Shown: positions 23,952-32,358 of the stretch, piece by piece
How the letters are laid out: each line of letters starts with the position of its first letter
How positions within the stretch are numbered: position 1 is the first letter of the stretch
Assembly: GCA_003220685.1 (NCBI GenBank)
Contig: QHTE01000055.1
Span: forward strand, 286,759 to 350,758
Direction of reading: 5' to 3'
Source of the DNA: Candidatus Rokuibacteriota bacterium
GTDB lineage: Bacteria; Methylomirabilota; Methylomirabilia; Rokubacteriales; CSP1-6
Length of the DNA stretch: 64,000 nucleotides
Position numbers and translations under genes: made by a program
Notes under the pieces: model-generated
Databases searched by the model: none
Seen by the model: only the letters and a program-made list of their open reading frames with translations
What the model was told of the DNA's origin: nothing

Positions 23952-24734
23952 ATGAGTGACCTGCTCTACGAAGTGAAGGACAAGATCGCGACGATCACCC
24001 TGAATCGTCCGGACAAGCTGAACGCGTTCACCCGCGACATGATCGACGCGTGGGCGAAGTCGCTGAGCGCGGCGCAGGCCGACGAGAGCGTCAACGTCAT
24101 CGTGGTGACCGGCTCCGGGCGCGCGTTCTGCTCGGGCGGTGACGTGGGGCGGATGCGCGAGGGCGAGCCGACCGCGCTCGACGGCAAGAACAGCCTCTGG
24201 GAAGGCGTCCACCGCGTGCCGAAGACGCTCGAGACCGTGGACAAGCCGGTCATCGCCATGGTCAACGGGCTGGCGGTGGGCGCCGGCATGGGCATGTGCG
24301 TCATGTGCGACATGCGCGTGGCCGCCGAGTCGGCGCGCTTCTCGACGGGTTACGTGCGCGTGGGCCTGGTGCCGGGCGACGGCGACACGTACTTCCTGCC
24401 GAGGCTCGTCGGGGCGGCCAAGGCCCTCGAGCTCCTGTGGACCGCCGACTTCATCGAGGCGCCGGAAGCCCACCGGCTCGGCATCGTGCAGCGCGTCGTG
24501 CCGGACGCCCAGCTTAAGGACACGACCTACGCGCTGGCGCGTCAGATCGCCGACGGGCCTCAGATTCCAATTAGGATGATCAAGCGGCTCGTCTACCAGA
24601 GTCTGCGGCTGGACCTCAAGACGCACCTCGACCTGGTCTCCTCGCACATGTCGATCGTGCGGCAGACGGCCGACCACGCCGAGGGCGTGAAGGCGTTCAA
24701 GGAGAAGCGGCCCCCGCGGTTCGAGGGCCGCTGA
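23952..24734 (+). CDS. Enoyl-CoA hydratase/isomerase family protein
   Basis: A 260-residue crotonase-fold protein that would hydrate the enoyl-CoA made by the preceding dehydrogenase. 'LNRPDKLNAFTRDM', 'SGRAFCSGGDVGRM' (oxyanion hole) and 'VNGLAVGAGMGMCVMCDMRVA' (core 'AVGAGMGMCVMCDMR') are typical. In the second active-site region it has 'GLVPGDGDTYFLPRLVG', with aspartates where hydratases often carry the catalytic glutamate, so it could instead be an isomerase or another crotonase activity. AAGGAG precedes ATG 23952. Convergent with the DppC-type gene, 9 bases apart. Confidence 0.9.
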   Translation: MSDLLYEVKDKIATITLNRPDKLNAFTRDMIDAWAKSLSAAQADESVNVIVVTGSGRAFCSGGDVGRMREGEPTALDGKNSLWEGVHRVPKTLETVDKPVIAMVNGLAVGAGMGMCVMCDMRVAAESARFSTGYVRVGLVPGDGDTYFLPRLVGAAKALELLWTADFIEAPEAHRLGIVQRVVPDAQLKDTTYALARQIADGPQIPIRMIKRLVYQSLRLDLKTHLDLVSSHMSIVRQTADHAEGVKAFKEKRPPRFEGR

Positions 24735-24743
24735 CCGTCAGCC

Positions 24744-25643
24744 TCACCCCTTCAGCTTCGGGTCGAGCGCGTCCCGGAGCGAGTCGCCGAAGAGGTTGAA
24801 GCCGAACACGCCCAGGCTGATCGCGATGCCCGGGAAGAGCGCGATCCACGGCGCCTTCTCGGCGTACGAGGGCGCGGAGCCCGACAGCATCAGGCCCCAC
24901 GACGGCGTCGGCTCTGCGGCGCCGAGCCCGAGGTACGACAGCGCGGCCTCGGCCAGGATCGCCGCGCCGAGCTGCGCGGTCAGCATGATGATGTACGGAG
25001 CCGCGACGTTCGGAATGATGTGCTGCAGGATCACGCGACGCCGCGTGGCGCCCAGCGCCTGCACGGCCTCGACGTAGACGTTCTCCTTCACCGACAAGGC
25101 GGCGGATCGCACCACGCGCGCGACCCGTGGGATGACGGGGATCGAGATCGCGATCACGACATTCTGGACCGCCGGGCCCAAAATCGACGCGATGGCCAGC
25201 GCCAGGATCAGCTGCGGGAACGCTAACAAAATATCCATCAGTCGCTCGAGCAGGAGATCGACCCGACCGCCCCAGTACGCGCTGATCACGCCCAGCAGCG
25301 CGCCGATCGTGCATCCGATCAACGACGCGGTGAACCCGACGAATAGCGCGATTCGCGCGCCGTACATGATCCGGCTCATGACGTCACGGCCGAACTCGTC
25401 CGTCCCGAACCAGTGCTCCGCGCTCGGCCGTGAGAACTGCAACCCGTAGTCACCGACGTACGGGTCGTACGGCGCCAGCATCTGCGCGAACACCGCCAGG
25501 AACAGCATGCCCAGGATGATCACCCCGCCAGCGGCGCCGAGCGGCTTGGTGCGGACGAACCTCGCCACCACCTCGGTGACGCTGGGTTTCGGCGCCAGGG
25601 TCGCCGACGCGCTCGCATGGGCCAGTTCGATGCTCGTGGCCAT
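24744..25643 (-). CDS. Peptide/nickel-type ABC transporter permease, DppC family
   Basis: A 299-residue inner-membrane permease. A cytoplasmic N-terminus precedes 'PLGAAGGVIILGMLFLAVFAQMLAP' (TM1; core 'GGVIILGMLFLAVFAQ'). 'EHWFGTDEFGRDVMSRIMYG' is the DppC/OppC signature and 'EAVQALGATRRRVILQHIIPN' the EAA loop that contacts the ATPase. It pairs with the DppB-type gene upstream. Unusually, the two are separated by 142 bases holding a palindromic insert bounded by a 17-base duplication; the start codon lies in one copy of the duplication. No ATPase gene follows. Confidence 0.93.
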   Translation of the reverse strand: MATSIELAHASASATLAPKPSVTEVVARFVRTKPLGAAGGVIILGMLFLAVFAQMLAPYDPYVGDYGLQFSRPSAEHWFGTDEFGRDVMSRIMYGARIALFVGFTASLIGCTIGALLGVISAYWGGRVDLLLERLMDILLAFPQLILALAIASILGPAVQNVVIAISIPVIPRVARVVRSAALSVKENVYVEAVQALGATRRRVILQHIIPNVAAPYIIMLTAQLGAAILAEAALSYLGLGAAEPTPSWGLMLSGSAPSYAEKAPWIALFPGIAISLGVFGFNLFGDSLRDALDPKLKG

Positions 25644-25789
25644 GGCCGTCAGCCCGCTCGGTGGGGGGCTCCGCCCCCCTTCCGAACCCTCCCCCCGGGG
25701 GTCGATGGCGCCGGCAAAGCCGGCGCTCGAACCGCCGAGCGTTGGGCAACCATCTCGAGTCGCGTGATCATGGTGGCCATGGCCGTCAG
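25636..25789. repeat. Palindrome-rich 120-nt insert flanked by perfect 17-bp direct repeat
   Basis: GTGGCCATGGCCGTCAG occurs at 25636-25652 and 25773-25789. Between them are nested inverted repeats: CGCTCGGTGG/CCGCCGAGCG (25655-25664 with 25732-25741) enclosing GGGGGGCTCCGCCCCCC (25664-25680) and GCGCCGGCAAAGCCGGCGC (8-bp stem, 3-nt loop), i.e. a three-way-junction fold. On the minus strand the repeat contains the dppB stop and the dppC start, five bases apart, so the ancestral junction was apparently TGA-CGGCC-ATG and has been duplicated around the insert. A 43-codon open frame (25649-25780, minus) runs through it. Confidence 0.75.
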
Positions 25790-26742
25790 CGATAGCGGAT
25801 GCGTGGATCGAACCAGGCGTACGTCAAGTCAACCAGCAGGTTCACGACGACGAAGCCGAACGCGATGAGGAAGATCAGGGCCTGCACCACCGGGTAGTCC
25901 CGGTGGGCGACGGCGTCGACCACGAACCGCCCGACGCCGTTCAAGGTGAACACGGTCTCGGTGACGACCAGCCCGCCGATCAGAAACGCGAACTCCGTAC
26001 CGACGAGCGTGATGACCGGGAGCATCGAGTTCTTCAGGGCGTGACGGATGACGACGGCGCGCTCGCGCAGCCCCTTCGCCCAAGCGGTGCGGATGTAGTC
26101 CTCGCGCAGCACTTCGAGCAGGGTCGAGCGCGTCATCCGCGTGGTCACCGCCGCGTAGCGATAGCCCACGGTGACCACCGGCCAGATCATCATCTGGAAG
26201 TTCGCCCAGGGATCGATCCAGGGCGGCGTGAACTCGAGCGGCGGGCCCCAGCCGAAGAAGATCACGAGCATCAGGATGCAGAGGATGCCGACCCAGAACG
26301 AGGGGATCGCGAGCCCGCCGATGCTGACCACGCGGACGAGGTAGTCGACCCAGGTGTCCTGGCGGATCGCGGCGAGCATCCCCAGGGGAATCGCGATCAG
26401 GACCGAAACGATCGTCGCGGCGATCGCCAGCTCGAGTGAGAGCGGCAACCGGATCAGCAGCTCCTCGATGACGGGCCGGCCCGTCCAGAGCGAGTTCCCG
26501 AAGTCGAACCTGAGAACACCCCACAGCCACGTCCCGAACTGGACGATCAGCGGCTGGTCCAGGCCGAGACGATGGCGCATGTCCGCGAGCTGCTTGGGGT
26601 CGATCTGACCTGCCTGGTCGCCGCCGAAGATCAGGAGCGCAACGTCCCCGGGAATCACCCGCATGATCACGAAGACCAGCGCGGCGGCGCCGATGAGCGT
26701 CGGAACGATCAGGAGGAGACGCTTGGTGATGTAGGTGCCCAT
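25786..26742 (-). CDS. Peptide/nickel-type ABC transporter permease, DppB family
   Basis: A 318-residue permease with six transmembrane segments. 'YITKRLLLIVPTLIGAAALVF' (core 'KRLLLIVPTLIGAAALVF') is TM1, 'LGLDQPLIVQFGTWLWGVLRFDFGNSL' (core 'FGTWLWGVLRFDFGNSL') the DppB signature, and 'REDYIRTAWAKGLRERAVVIRHALKN' (core 'YIRTAWAKGLRERAVV') the EAA loop. It forms a heterodimer with the DppC-type protein. GAGGAG precedes ATG 26742; the closest binding protein gene ends 16 bases upstream, so it belongs to that operon. Confidence 0.94.
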   Translation of the reverse strand: MGTYITKRLLLIVPTLIGAAALVFVIMRVIPGDVALLIFGGDQAGQIDPKQLADMRHRLGLDQPLIVQFGTWLWGVLRFDFGNSLWTGRPVIEELLIRLPLSLELAIAATIVSVLIAIPLGMLAAIRQDTWVDYLVRVVSIGGLAIPSFWVGILCILMLVIFFGWGPPLEFTPPWIDPWANFQMMIWPVVTVGYRYAAVTTRMTRSTLLEVLREDYIRTAWAKGLRERAVVIRHALKNSMLPVITLVGTEFAFLIGGLVVTETVFTLNGVGRFVVDAVAHRDYPVVQALIFLIAFGFVVVNLLVDLTYAWFDPRIRYR

Positions 26743-26758
26743 TGGCCGGCTCCTCGGA

Positions 26759-28366
26759 TCAGTCCTCGGACAGCCAAACGTCCTGGAGCTTCTGGTTGGC
26801 GTAGTGGTTGGGCGGTGCCACGTAGTTCTTCACCTTCGCCCAGTGGACGACGTTCCGCGACCACCAGAGCCCGGGCATATAGTACGCGTGCTCGAGCACC
26901 GTCTTCTGGAGTTGCAGGATCACCTTCCTACGCTCGGCGGGATCGAGCGCGCGCGACTGCCGCGAAAACAAGTCGTCGACGACAGGGTCGGTGAAGCGGC
27001 CCCAGTTCTGCGTGTCCCCCGTCGTATATCGGCGCAGGAACACGTCGGGGTCGTCGCTGGCCTCGACGGTCGGGGCGATGATCAGCTCGAAGTTTCCGCT
27101 GTCCCGTCCGTCGGCGAACCAGGCGGCGGTCTCGAGCGGCCGGTGCTCGGCCTCGATCCCGATCTTCCGCCACTCCTGGATCGCGAACACCGCGAAGTCC
27201 TGATACGGGAGCTTCACGTTGCGGTTCTTGAGCACCACCTTGAATCCATGGGGGTAGCCGGCCTCCGCCAGGAGCTTCTTGGCCTCCGCCCGGTTCTTCT
27301 CCATGTCCTTCCCGAATCCCGGCAGCTTCTGGAGGTCCGCCTCGGGCATCGCGAACTCGGTGCCCGGGCGCAACAGGCCGCCCACGTCCTTCAGTCCCGT
27401 GAGGCCGAACAGGACCCGGCCGCCGGTGTAGCGGTCGAGCCCCAGCGTGAGCGCTTTGCGCACGCGCTCGTCGGTGAACGGCTTCACCGTGTTGTTGATG
27501 GCGATCCCGAACTGGCCGGTCATCGGCGTGTGCTGGACGACGACCTTGTCACCGAGCTGCTTCTTGATCGCGTCCACCTCGGCGCTCGGCAGGTCACGGA
27601 ACTCGATGTAGGCGCGGCCGGACCGGACGGCGGCCGCTCGCACCGAAGTCTCCGTGCTGATGAAGAACTTGTAGCCGTTGAGGTACGGCCGGTCCTTGAC
27701 GAAGTAGTCGGGGTTGCGCTCGCCCTCGAAGCTCGCGCCGGGCGTATAGCTCTTGAACTTGAACGGACCGGAGCCGACCACGTTCTTCATGAAATAATTC
27801 GGATCCTTGTCCAGGTACTTCTTCGGGTAGATGACGTTCCACGGAGAGGCGAAGTTCTCGAGCAGCGACGCCGACGGATGCTTGAGCTTGAACACGACGG
27901 TGCTCGCGTCAGGAGCGTCGATGCTCGCCACCGCCAAATAGGCGCCCTTTCGAACGCTTCGCGTCTCTTTGGGCGGGAAGATCAGCTTGTCGTAGGTGGC
28001 CTTGACGTCGGCGGCCGTCAGGGGCGACCCGTCGTGGAACTTGATCCCCGGACGGATCTTGAACGTGTACGTCAGCGCGTCGGGCGAGATCTTCCACTCG
28101 CTCGCGACGTCGCCGATGATCTTGGGGTAGCTGTAGGGATCGATCTGGATCAGCGTGCTGTAGAGCGGGGCGACGAGCTGCATGGTGGCGAAGGTGCTCT
28201 CCTGGTGCGGATCGAGGCTCGGCGGGTCGGCGCCGATGACCGCGAGAAGAATGCCGCCGCGACGGGGCGTGTCGGCGGCGTGGACGGCCGTGACGACCGA
28301 CGCGGCCACGACCGCGAGAGCGAGGACGATGAAGAGCGCATGGTACCGCCTGGTTACTGCCGCCAT
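26759..28366 (-). CDS. ABC transporter substrate-binding protein, SBP family 5 (copy 1)
   Basis: A 535-residue periplasmic dipeptide/oligopeptide-type binding protein with signal peptide 'ALFIVLALAVVAASVVTAVHA|AD'. The mature N-terminus 'DTPRRGGILLAVIGADPPSLDPH' (core 'RRGGILLAVIGADPPSLDPH') and 'YKFFISTETSVRAAAVRSGRA' (core 'STETSVRAAAVRSGRA') are shared with two paralogues directly upstream. GGGAGG precedes the ATG. A TTGACA promoter lies upstream (28426-28455). First gene of the operon with the DppB and DppC permeases; ligand unknown. Confidence 0.93.
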   Translation of the reverse strand: MAAVTRRYHALFIVLALAVVAASVVTAVHAADTPRRGGILLAVIGADPPSLDPHQESTFATMQLVAPLYSTLIQIDPYSYPKIIGDVASEWKISPDALTYTFKIRPGIKFHDGSPLTAADVKATYDKLIFPPKETRSVRKGAYLAVASIDAPDASTVVFKLKHPSASLLENFASPWNVIYPKKYLDKDPNYFMKNVVGSGPFKFKSYTPGASFEGERNPDYFVKDRPYLNGYKFFISTETSVRAAAVRSGRAYIEFRDLPSAEVDAIKKQLGDKVVVQHTPMTGQFGIAINNTVKPFTDERVRKALTLGLDRYTGGRVLFGLTGLKDVGGLLRPGTEFAMPEADLQKLPGFGKDMEKNRAEAKKLLAEAGYPHGFKVVLKNRNVKLPYQDFAVFAIQEWRKIGIEAEHRPLETAAWFADGRDSGNFELIIAPTVEASDDPDVFLRRYTTGDTQNWGRFTDPVVDDLFSRQSRALDPAERRKVILQLQKTVLEHAYYMPGLWWSRNVVHWAKVKNYVAPPNHYANQKLQDVWLSED

Positions 28367-28379
28367 TCGTAGACCTCCC

Positions 28380-28396
28380 GAGCGTCGGGGACGCTC
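28380..28396. promoter_or_regulatory. Leader hairpin before SBP copy 1
   Basis: GAGCGTC-GGG-GACGCTC is a perfect 7-bp stem lying in the predicted leader, directly before the GGGAGG ribosome-binding site of the minus-strand SBP gene starting at 28366. It could stabilise or attenuate the message. Confidence 0.35.
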
Positions 28397-28425
28397 GATT
28401 GTTTTCTGCTACCGATTAGTGGCGG

Positions 28426-28455
28426 ACGGTACAGGGCGAAGGCGGCACCTGTCAA
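28426..28455 (-). promoter_or_regulatory. Sigma-70-like promoter of SBP copy 1-dppB-dppC
   Basis: On the minus strand a perfect -35 TTGACA (forward 28450-28455) is followed after 18 bases by TACCGT (forward 28426-28431), a weak -10. The start of transcription would lie about 50 bases before the ATG at 28366. Confidence 0.4.
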
Positions 28456-28500
28456 CCAGTGCTGCTTGTTAGGTCAGTTGTCAGGTGGTCAGTCCGCGTC

Positions 28501-30102
28501 TCAGTCCTCGGCGAGCCAGACGTCCTGGAGCTTCTGGTTCGAGTAGTGATTGGGAGGCGCGACGTAGTTCTTCACCTTGGCCCAGTGCACCATGCTCCGA
28601 GCCCACCAGAGGCCCGGGATGTGGTAGGCGTTCTCCAGTACGATCTTCTGCAGCTCGATGACCAGCTTCCGGCGCTCGCCCGGGTCGAGCGCCCGCGCCT
28701 GCCGCGCGAAGAGGTCGTCGATGCGAGGGTCGGAGAAGCGGCCCCAGTTGCTGGTGTCGCCCGAGGTATACCGCTCGAGAAAAAGGTCGGGATCGTCCAT
28801 GTAGTTGAAGGTGCCGTTGACGATCACCTCGAAGTTCCCCGTATCCCGTCCGTCCGCGAACCAGGCGGCCGTCTCGAGGGGTCGGTGCTCGGCCTCGATC
28901 CCGATCTTGCGCCACTCCTGGATCACGTATACGCCGAAGTCGATGTACGGGGTCCGCACGTTGCGGTTCTTCAGGACGACCTTGAATCCGTTGGGGTAGC
29001 CGGCCTCGGCCAGGAGCCGCCGGGCTTCCGCCCGGCTCTTCTCGGCGTCCCTCCAGAACCCGGGGAGCAGCTGGAGCTCAGACTCCGCGATCGCCCACTC
29101 TGTGGTCGGGCGCATCAGTCCCCCGACGTCGCGGAGACTCGCGATCGGATACAGGACCCGTCCGGCGGTGGAGCGATCGATCCCCAGCGTGAGCGCCTTG
29201 CGGACGCGGATGTCGGTGAAGGGCTTCTGGGTCTGGTTCATCGCGATCCCGAACAAGCCGGTGGCGGGCGTCTCCTGCACGACGACCTTGTCGCCGAGCT
29301 GCTTCTTGATCGCCTCCACTTCCGAGAGGGGGAAGGTGCGAAACTCGACCCAGGCGCGGCCGGACCGGATCGCGGCGGCGCGCACCGCGGTTTCCGTGCT
29401 GATGAAGAACTTGTAGCCGTCGAGGTACGGCCGGTCCTTGACGAAGTAGTCGGGGTTGCGCTCGCCCTCGAAGGTGGCGCCGCGCGTGTAGCTCTTGAAC
29501 TTGAACGGGCCGGAACCGACGACGTTGTTCTTGAAGTAGTTCGGGTCGCGGTCGAGGTACTTCTTGGGGTAGATGACGTTCCACGGCGACGCCAGGTTGC
29601 CCAGGAGCGACGCCGAGGGGAACTTGAGCTTGAAGACCACGGTGCTCGGGTCGGGCGCCTCGACGCTCGACATAGCGCTGTAGGTATTCTTGCGGATGCT
29701 GCGCACCCCTGCCGGCGGGAAGATGATCTTGTCGTACGTGGCCTTGACGTCGGCGGCGGTGAGCGGCGAGCCATCGTGGAACCGGATGCCCGGCCGGATC
29801 TTGAACGTGTACGTGAGCCCGTCCGGCGCGATCTTCCATTCGGTGGCCGCGTCGCCGATGATCTTGGGGTAGCTGTAGGGATCGATCTGGATCAGCGTAC
29901 TGTAGAGCGGCGCCACCAGCTGCATCGTGGCGAACGTCTGCTCCTGGTGCGGATCGAGGCTCGGCGCATCGGCGGCGATGGCGGCCAGTAGGACGCCGCC
30001 GCGGCGCGGGGTCTCCTGGGCGGCGGCGCGCGCCGGGGCCAGCAGGGAAACGATGAGGAAAACGAGCGCGAAGCCGCTGACGAGCGCCTGATGGCGTCGC
30101 AT
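28501..30102 (-). CDS. ABC transporter substrate-binding protein, SBP family 5 (copy 2)
   Basis: A 533-residue paralogue of its two neighbours. The signal peptide is 'ALVFLIVSLLAPARAAA|QE', followed by 'TPRRGGVLLAAIAADAPSLDPH'-type mature start (core 'RRGGVLLAAIAADAPSLD'). The family-5 fold markers 'LTYTFKIRPGIRFHDGSPLT' and 'VVGSGPFKFKSYTRG' are present. It starts one base after the stop of copy 3, so the two are one transcript. Differences from copies 1 and 3 cluster in the middle third, the usual place for ligand selectivity. The gene ends 134 bases before copy 1, with its own promoter between. Confidence 0.92.
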   Translation of the reverse strand: MRRHQALVSGFALVFLIVSLLAPARAAAQETPRRGGVLLAAIAADAPSLDPHQEQTFATMQLVAPLYSTLIQIDPYSYPKIIGDAATEWKIAPDGLTYTFKIRPGIRFHDGSPLTAADVKATYDKIIFPPAGVRSIRKNTYSAMSSVEAPDPSTVVFKLKFPSASLLGNLASPWNVIYPKKYLDRDPNYFKNNVVGSGPFKFKSYTRGATFEGERNPDYFVKDRPYLDGYKFFISTETAVRAAAIRSGRAWVEFRTFPLSEVEAIKKQLGDKVVVQETPATGLFGIAMNQTQKPFTDIRVRKALTLGIDRSTAGRVLYPIASLRDVGGLMRPTTEWAIAESELQLLPGFWRDAEKSRAEARRLLAEAGYPNGFKVVLKNRNVRTPYIDFGVYVIQEWRKIGIEAEHRPLETAAWFADGRDTGNFEVIVNGTFNYMDDPDLFLERYTSGDTSNWGRFSDPRIDDLFARQARALDPGERRKLVIELQKIVLENAYHIPGLWWARSMVHWAKVKNYVAPPNHYSNQKLQDVWLAED

Positions 30103-30103
30103 A

Positions 30104-31723
30104 TCAGTCCTCCGAGAGCCACACGTCCTGGAGCTTCTGGTTCGTGAAGTGACTGGGCGGCGCGATCCAGTTCTTCACCTTGGCCCAGTGCACGACGTTG
30201 CGCGACCACCAGAGACCGGGGATGTGATACGCGTTCTCCAGCACGATCTTCTGCAGCTCGATGACCAGCTTCCGGCGCTCGCCCGGGTCGAGCGTCCGCG
30301 CCTGCCGCGCGTACAGGTCGTCGATCGCCGGGTTGGAGAAGCGCGCCCAGTTCTGCGACGACCCGGTGATGAACGGCGCGAGCAGCGCGTCGGGATCGTC
30401 GACGAAGTGCCCGGTCGGGAAGACCACCACCTCGAAGTTCCCCTGGTCCCTTCCGTCCGCATACCAGGCCGCCGTCTCGAGCGGCCGGTGCTCGGCCTCG
30501 ATGCCGATCTTGCGCCATTCCTGGATCACGAACACCGCCCAGTCCTGGTAGGGAAGCTTGACGTTGCGGTTCTTCAGCACCACCTTGAAGCCGTTCGGGT
30601 AGCCCGCCTCCCCTAAGAGCTGCCGGGCCTCGGCCCGGTTCTTCTCGGCGTTCCGCCCGAAGCCGGGGTATTTCTCGAGCTCGGCCGGCGACATCGCCCA
30701 CTCGGTGGTCGGACGCGTGAACGCCCCGACATCCCGAAGCCCCGTGAGCCCGTAGAGGACCCTGCCCGCGGTGTACCGATCGATGCCGAGGTTGAGGGCC
30801 TTCCGCACGCGAATATCGGTGAACGGCTTCACGGTGTTGTTGATCGCGACGTCGAAGTGGATGACGAAGGGCGTCTGCTGGACCACCACCTTGTCGCCCA
30901 GGTTCTTGGTGATCGCCTCCACCTCGCTGAGCGGCAGGTCGCGAAACTCGATGTGGGCGCGACCGGAGCGGATCGCCGCCGCGCGCACGGAGGTCTCCGT
31001 GCTGACGAAGAACTTGTACCCGTTCAGGTACGGCCGGTCCTTGATGAAGTAGTCGGGGTTCCGCTCCCCCTCGAAGGTCGATCCGCGCGTATAGCTCTTG
31101 AACTTGAACGGACCAGAGCCGACGACGTTGTTCTTGAAGTAGTTCGGGTCCCGGTCGAGGTACTTCTTGGGGAAGATGACGTTCCAGGGCGACGCGAGGT
31201 TCACCAGGAGCGACGCCGACGGGAACTTGAGCTTGAAGACCACGGTGCTCGGATCGGGCGCCTCGACGCTCGCCACCGACGAATAGTGGTGCTTTCTGAT
31301 GCTGCGGACGCCCTCCGGCGGAAACAAGATCTTGTCGTAGCTGGCCTTGACGTCGGCCGATGTCAGCGGCGAGCCGTCGTGGAACCGGATGCCCGGACGA
31401 ATCTGGAACGTGTACTGGAGCCCGTCGGGCGCGATCTTCCACTCGCTCGCGACGTCTCCGATGACGTTCGGGTAGTTGTAGGGATCGATCTGGAGCAGCG
31501 TGCTGTAGAGCGGGGACACCGGCTGCAAGGTCGCGAACGTCTGCTCCTGGTGCGGGTCCAGGCTCGGCGCGTCGGCACCGATTGCCGCCAGAAGGACGCC
31601 GCCACGGCGTGGGGTGTCCGCCCCGTGGACCGCCGCCCCCGCGGTGAGGCCGAGTAAGCCGATGAAGAACGCGAGGGCAGCGACGGTGTAGAGCGGTCTT
31701 TGACGTCGGGTTCCTGTCGCCAT
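30104..31723 (-). CDS. ABC transporter substrate-binding protein, SBP family 5 (copy 3)
   Basis: A 539-residue periplasmic binding protein. The signal peptide is 'LYTVAALAFFIGLLGLTAGA' ending 'VHGAD'. ATG 31723 was chosen because GGAGGG lies just upstream and the signal peptide then starts correctly; the frame stays open 33 codons further. Mature region is closest to copies 1 and 2 ('VVGSGPFKFKSYTRGSTFEG'). First gene transcribed from the promoter at 31835-31863. Three tandem paralogues serving one permease pair would broaden the ligand range of a single transporter. Confidence 0.92.
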   Translation of the reverse strand: MATGTRRQRPLYTVAALAFFIGLLGLTAGAAVHGADTPRRGGVLLAAIGADAPSLDPHQEQTFATLQPVSPLYSTLLQIDPYNYPNVIGDVASEWKIAPDGLQYTFQIRPGIRFHDGSPLTSADVKASYDKILFPPEGVRSIRKHHYSSVASVEAPDPSTVVFKLKFPSASLLVNLASPWNVIFPKKYLDRDPNYFKNNVVGSGPFKFKSYTRGSTFEGERNPDYFIKDRPYLNGYKFFVSTETSVRAAAIRSGRAHIEFRDLPLSEVEAITKNLGDKVVVQQTPFVIHFDVAINNTVKPFTDIRVRKALNLGIDRYTAGRVLYGLTGLRDVGAFTRPTTEWAMSPAELEKYPGFGRNAEKNRAEARQLLGEAGYPNGFKVVLKNRNVKLPYQDWAVFVIQEWRKIGIEAEHRPLETAAWYADGRDQGNFEVVVFPTGHFVDDPDALLAPFITGSSQNWARFSNPAIDDLYARQARTLDPGERRKLVIELQKIVLENAYHIPGLWWSRNVVHWAKVKNWIAPPSHFTNQKLQDVWLSED

Positions 31724-31834
31724 CCGACACCCTCCTGCCGGGTTCCAGGGACGTTGGGAACAGGACAGGTCAAAACGGGACGTCGAGCGGTTTCGGGGAG
31801 CCGTAAACTCCAGCGAGCCCACTCGATGCGGCGG

Positions 31835-31863
31835 AAGCTACCAAGCGCGTGGCGCCCTGTCAA
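31835..31863 (-). promoter_or_regulatory. Sigma-70-like promoter of SBP copies 3 and 2
   Basis: Minus-strand TTGACA (forward 31858-31863), 17-base spacer, TAGCTT (forward 31835-31840). Perfect -35, ideal spacing, moderate -10. The leader to ATG 31723 would be about 105 bases. Confidence 0.5.
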
Positions 31864-31885
31864 ACCGGCGGTCGGGACGGAACGG

Positions 31886-32293
31886 TCAGCGCGGAGCGAG
31901 CACCATCTGGGTCTGGATCGTCTGCGCCAGCAACCGGCCCGACGCGTCGGTCACGCGTGTCTGCCACACCATCGTGGTCCGGCCCCGGTGGAGCGGCGTG
32001 GCCTCGGCGCGAACGATGCCGTCGCGCCCCGCCGCGAAGAAGTTGGTCTTCGATTCCAAGGTCGTGGTCGACGCGCCGGGTGGGAGGTTCAGAAACGTCG
32101 CGGTCGCCCCGACGGTGTCGGCCATCGCCATGATCGTGCCCCCGTGTAGCGCGCCGCCGACGGTTCGCAGATCGTCGCGGATCGTGAGCTCCGCGACGAG
32201 GCGATCCTTCGAGGCCTCGGTGTAGCGCATGCCGAGCAGCCCCGGCAGGAATCCGCGTTGAAGCTCCATGAGCTGGGCCAGGTCGATCGTCAC
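31886..32293 (-). CDS. PaaI-family hotdog thioesterase
   Basis: A 135-residue single-hotdog protein. 'LRTVGGALHGGTIMAMADTVG' (core 'GGALHGGTIMAMADTVG') is the PaaI signature, with the HGG turn and the aspartate/glutamine-type helix that activates water to hydrolyse an acyl-CoA thioester. 'LESKTNFFAAGRDGIVRAEA' is the second conserved strand. GTG 32293 follows AAGGAGAG by six bases. It probably removes dead-end CoA esters in the aromatic or fatty-acyl catabolism suggested by other genes here. Substrate not predictable. Confidence 0.88.
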   Translation of the reverse strand: MTIDLAQLMELQRGFLPGLLGMRYTEASKDRLVAELTIRDDLRTVGGALHGGTIMAMADTVGATATFLNLPPGASTTTLESKTNFFAAGRDGIVRAEATPLHRGRTTMVWQTRVTDASGRLLAQTIQTQMVLAPR

Positions 32294-32358
32294 GAGCGCT
32301 CTCCTTCGATGGGCGCGCGCGCCGCGCCCGATGGGCGCGCGGTGCGCGCGCGGGGACT

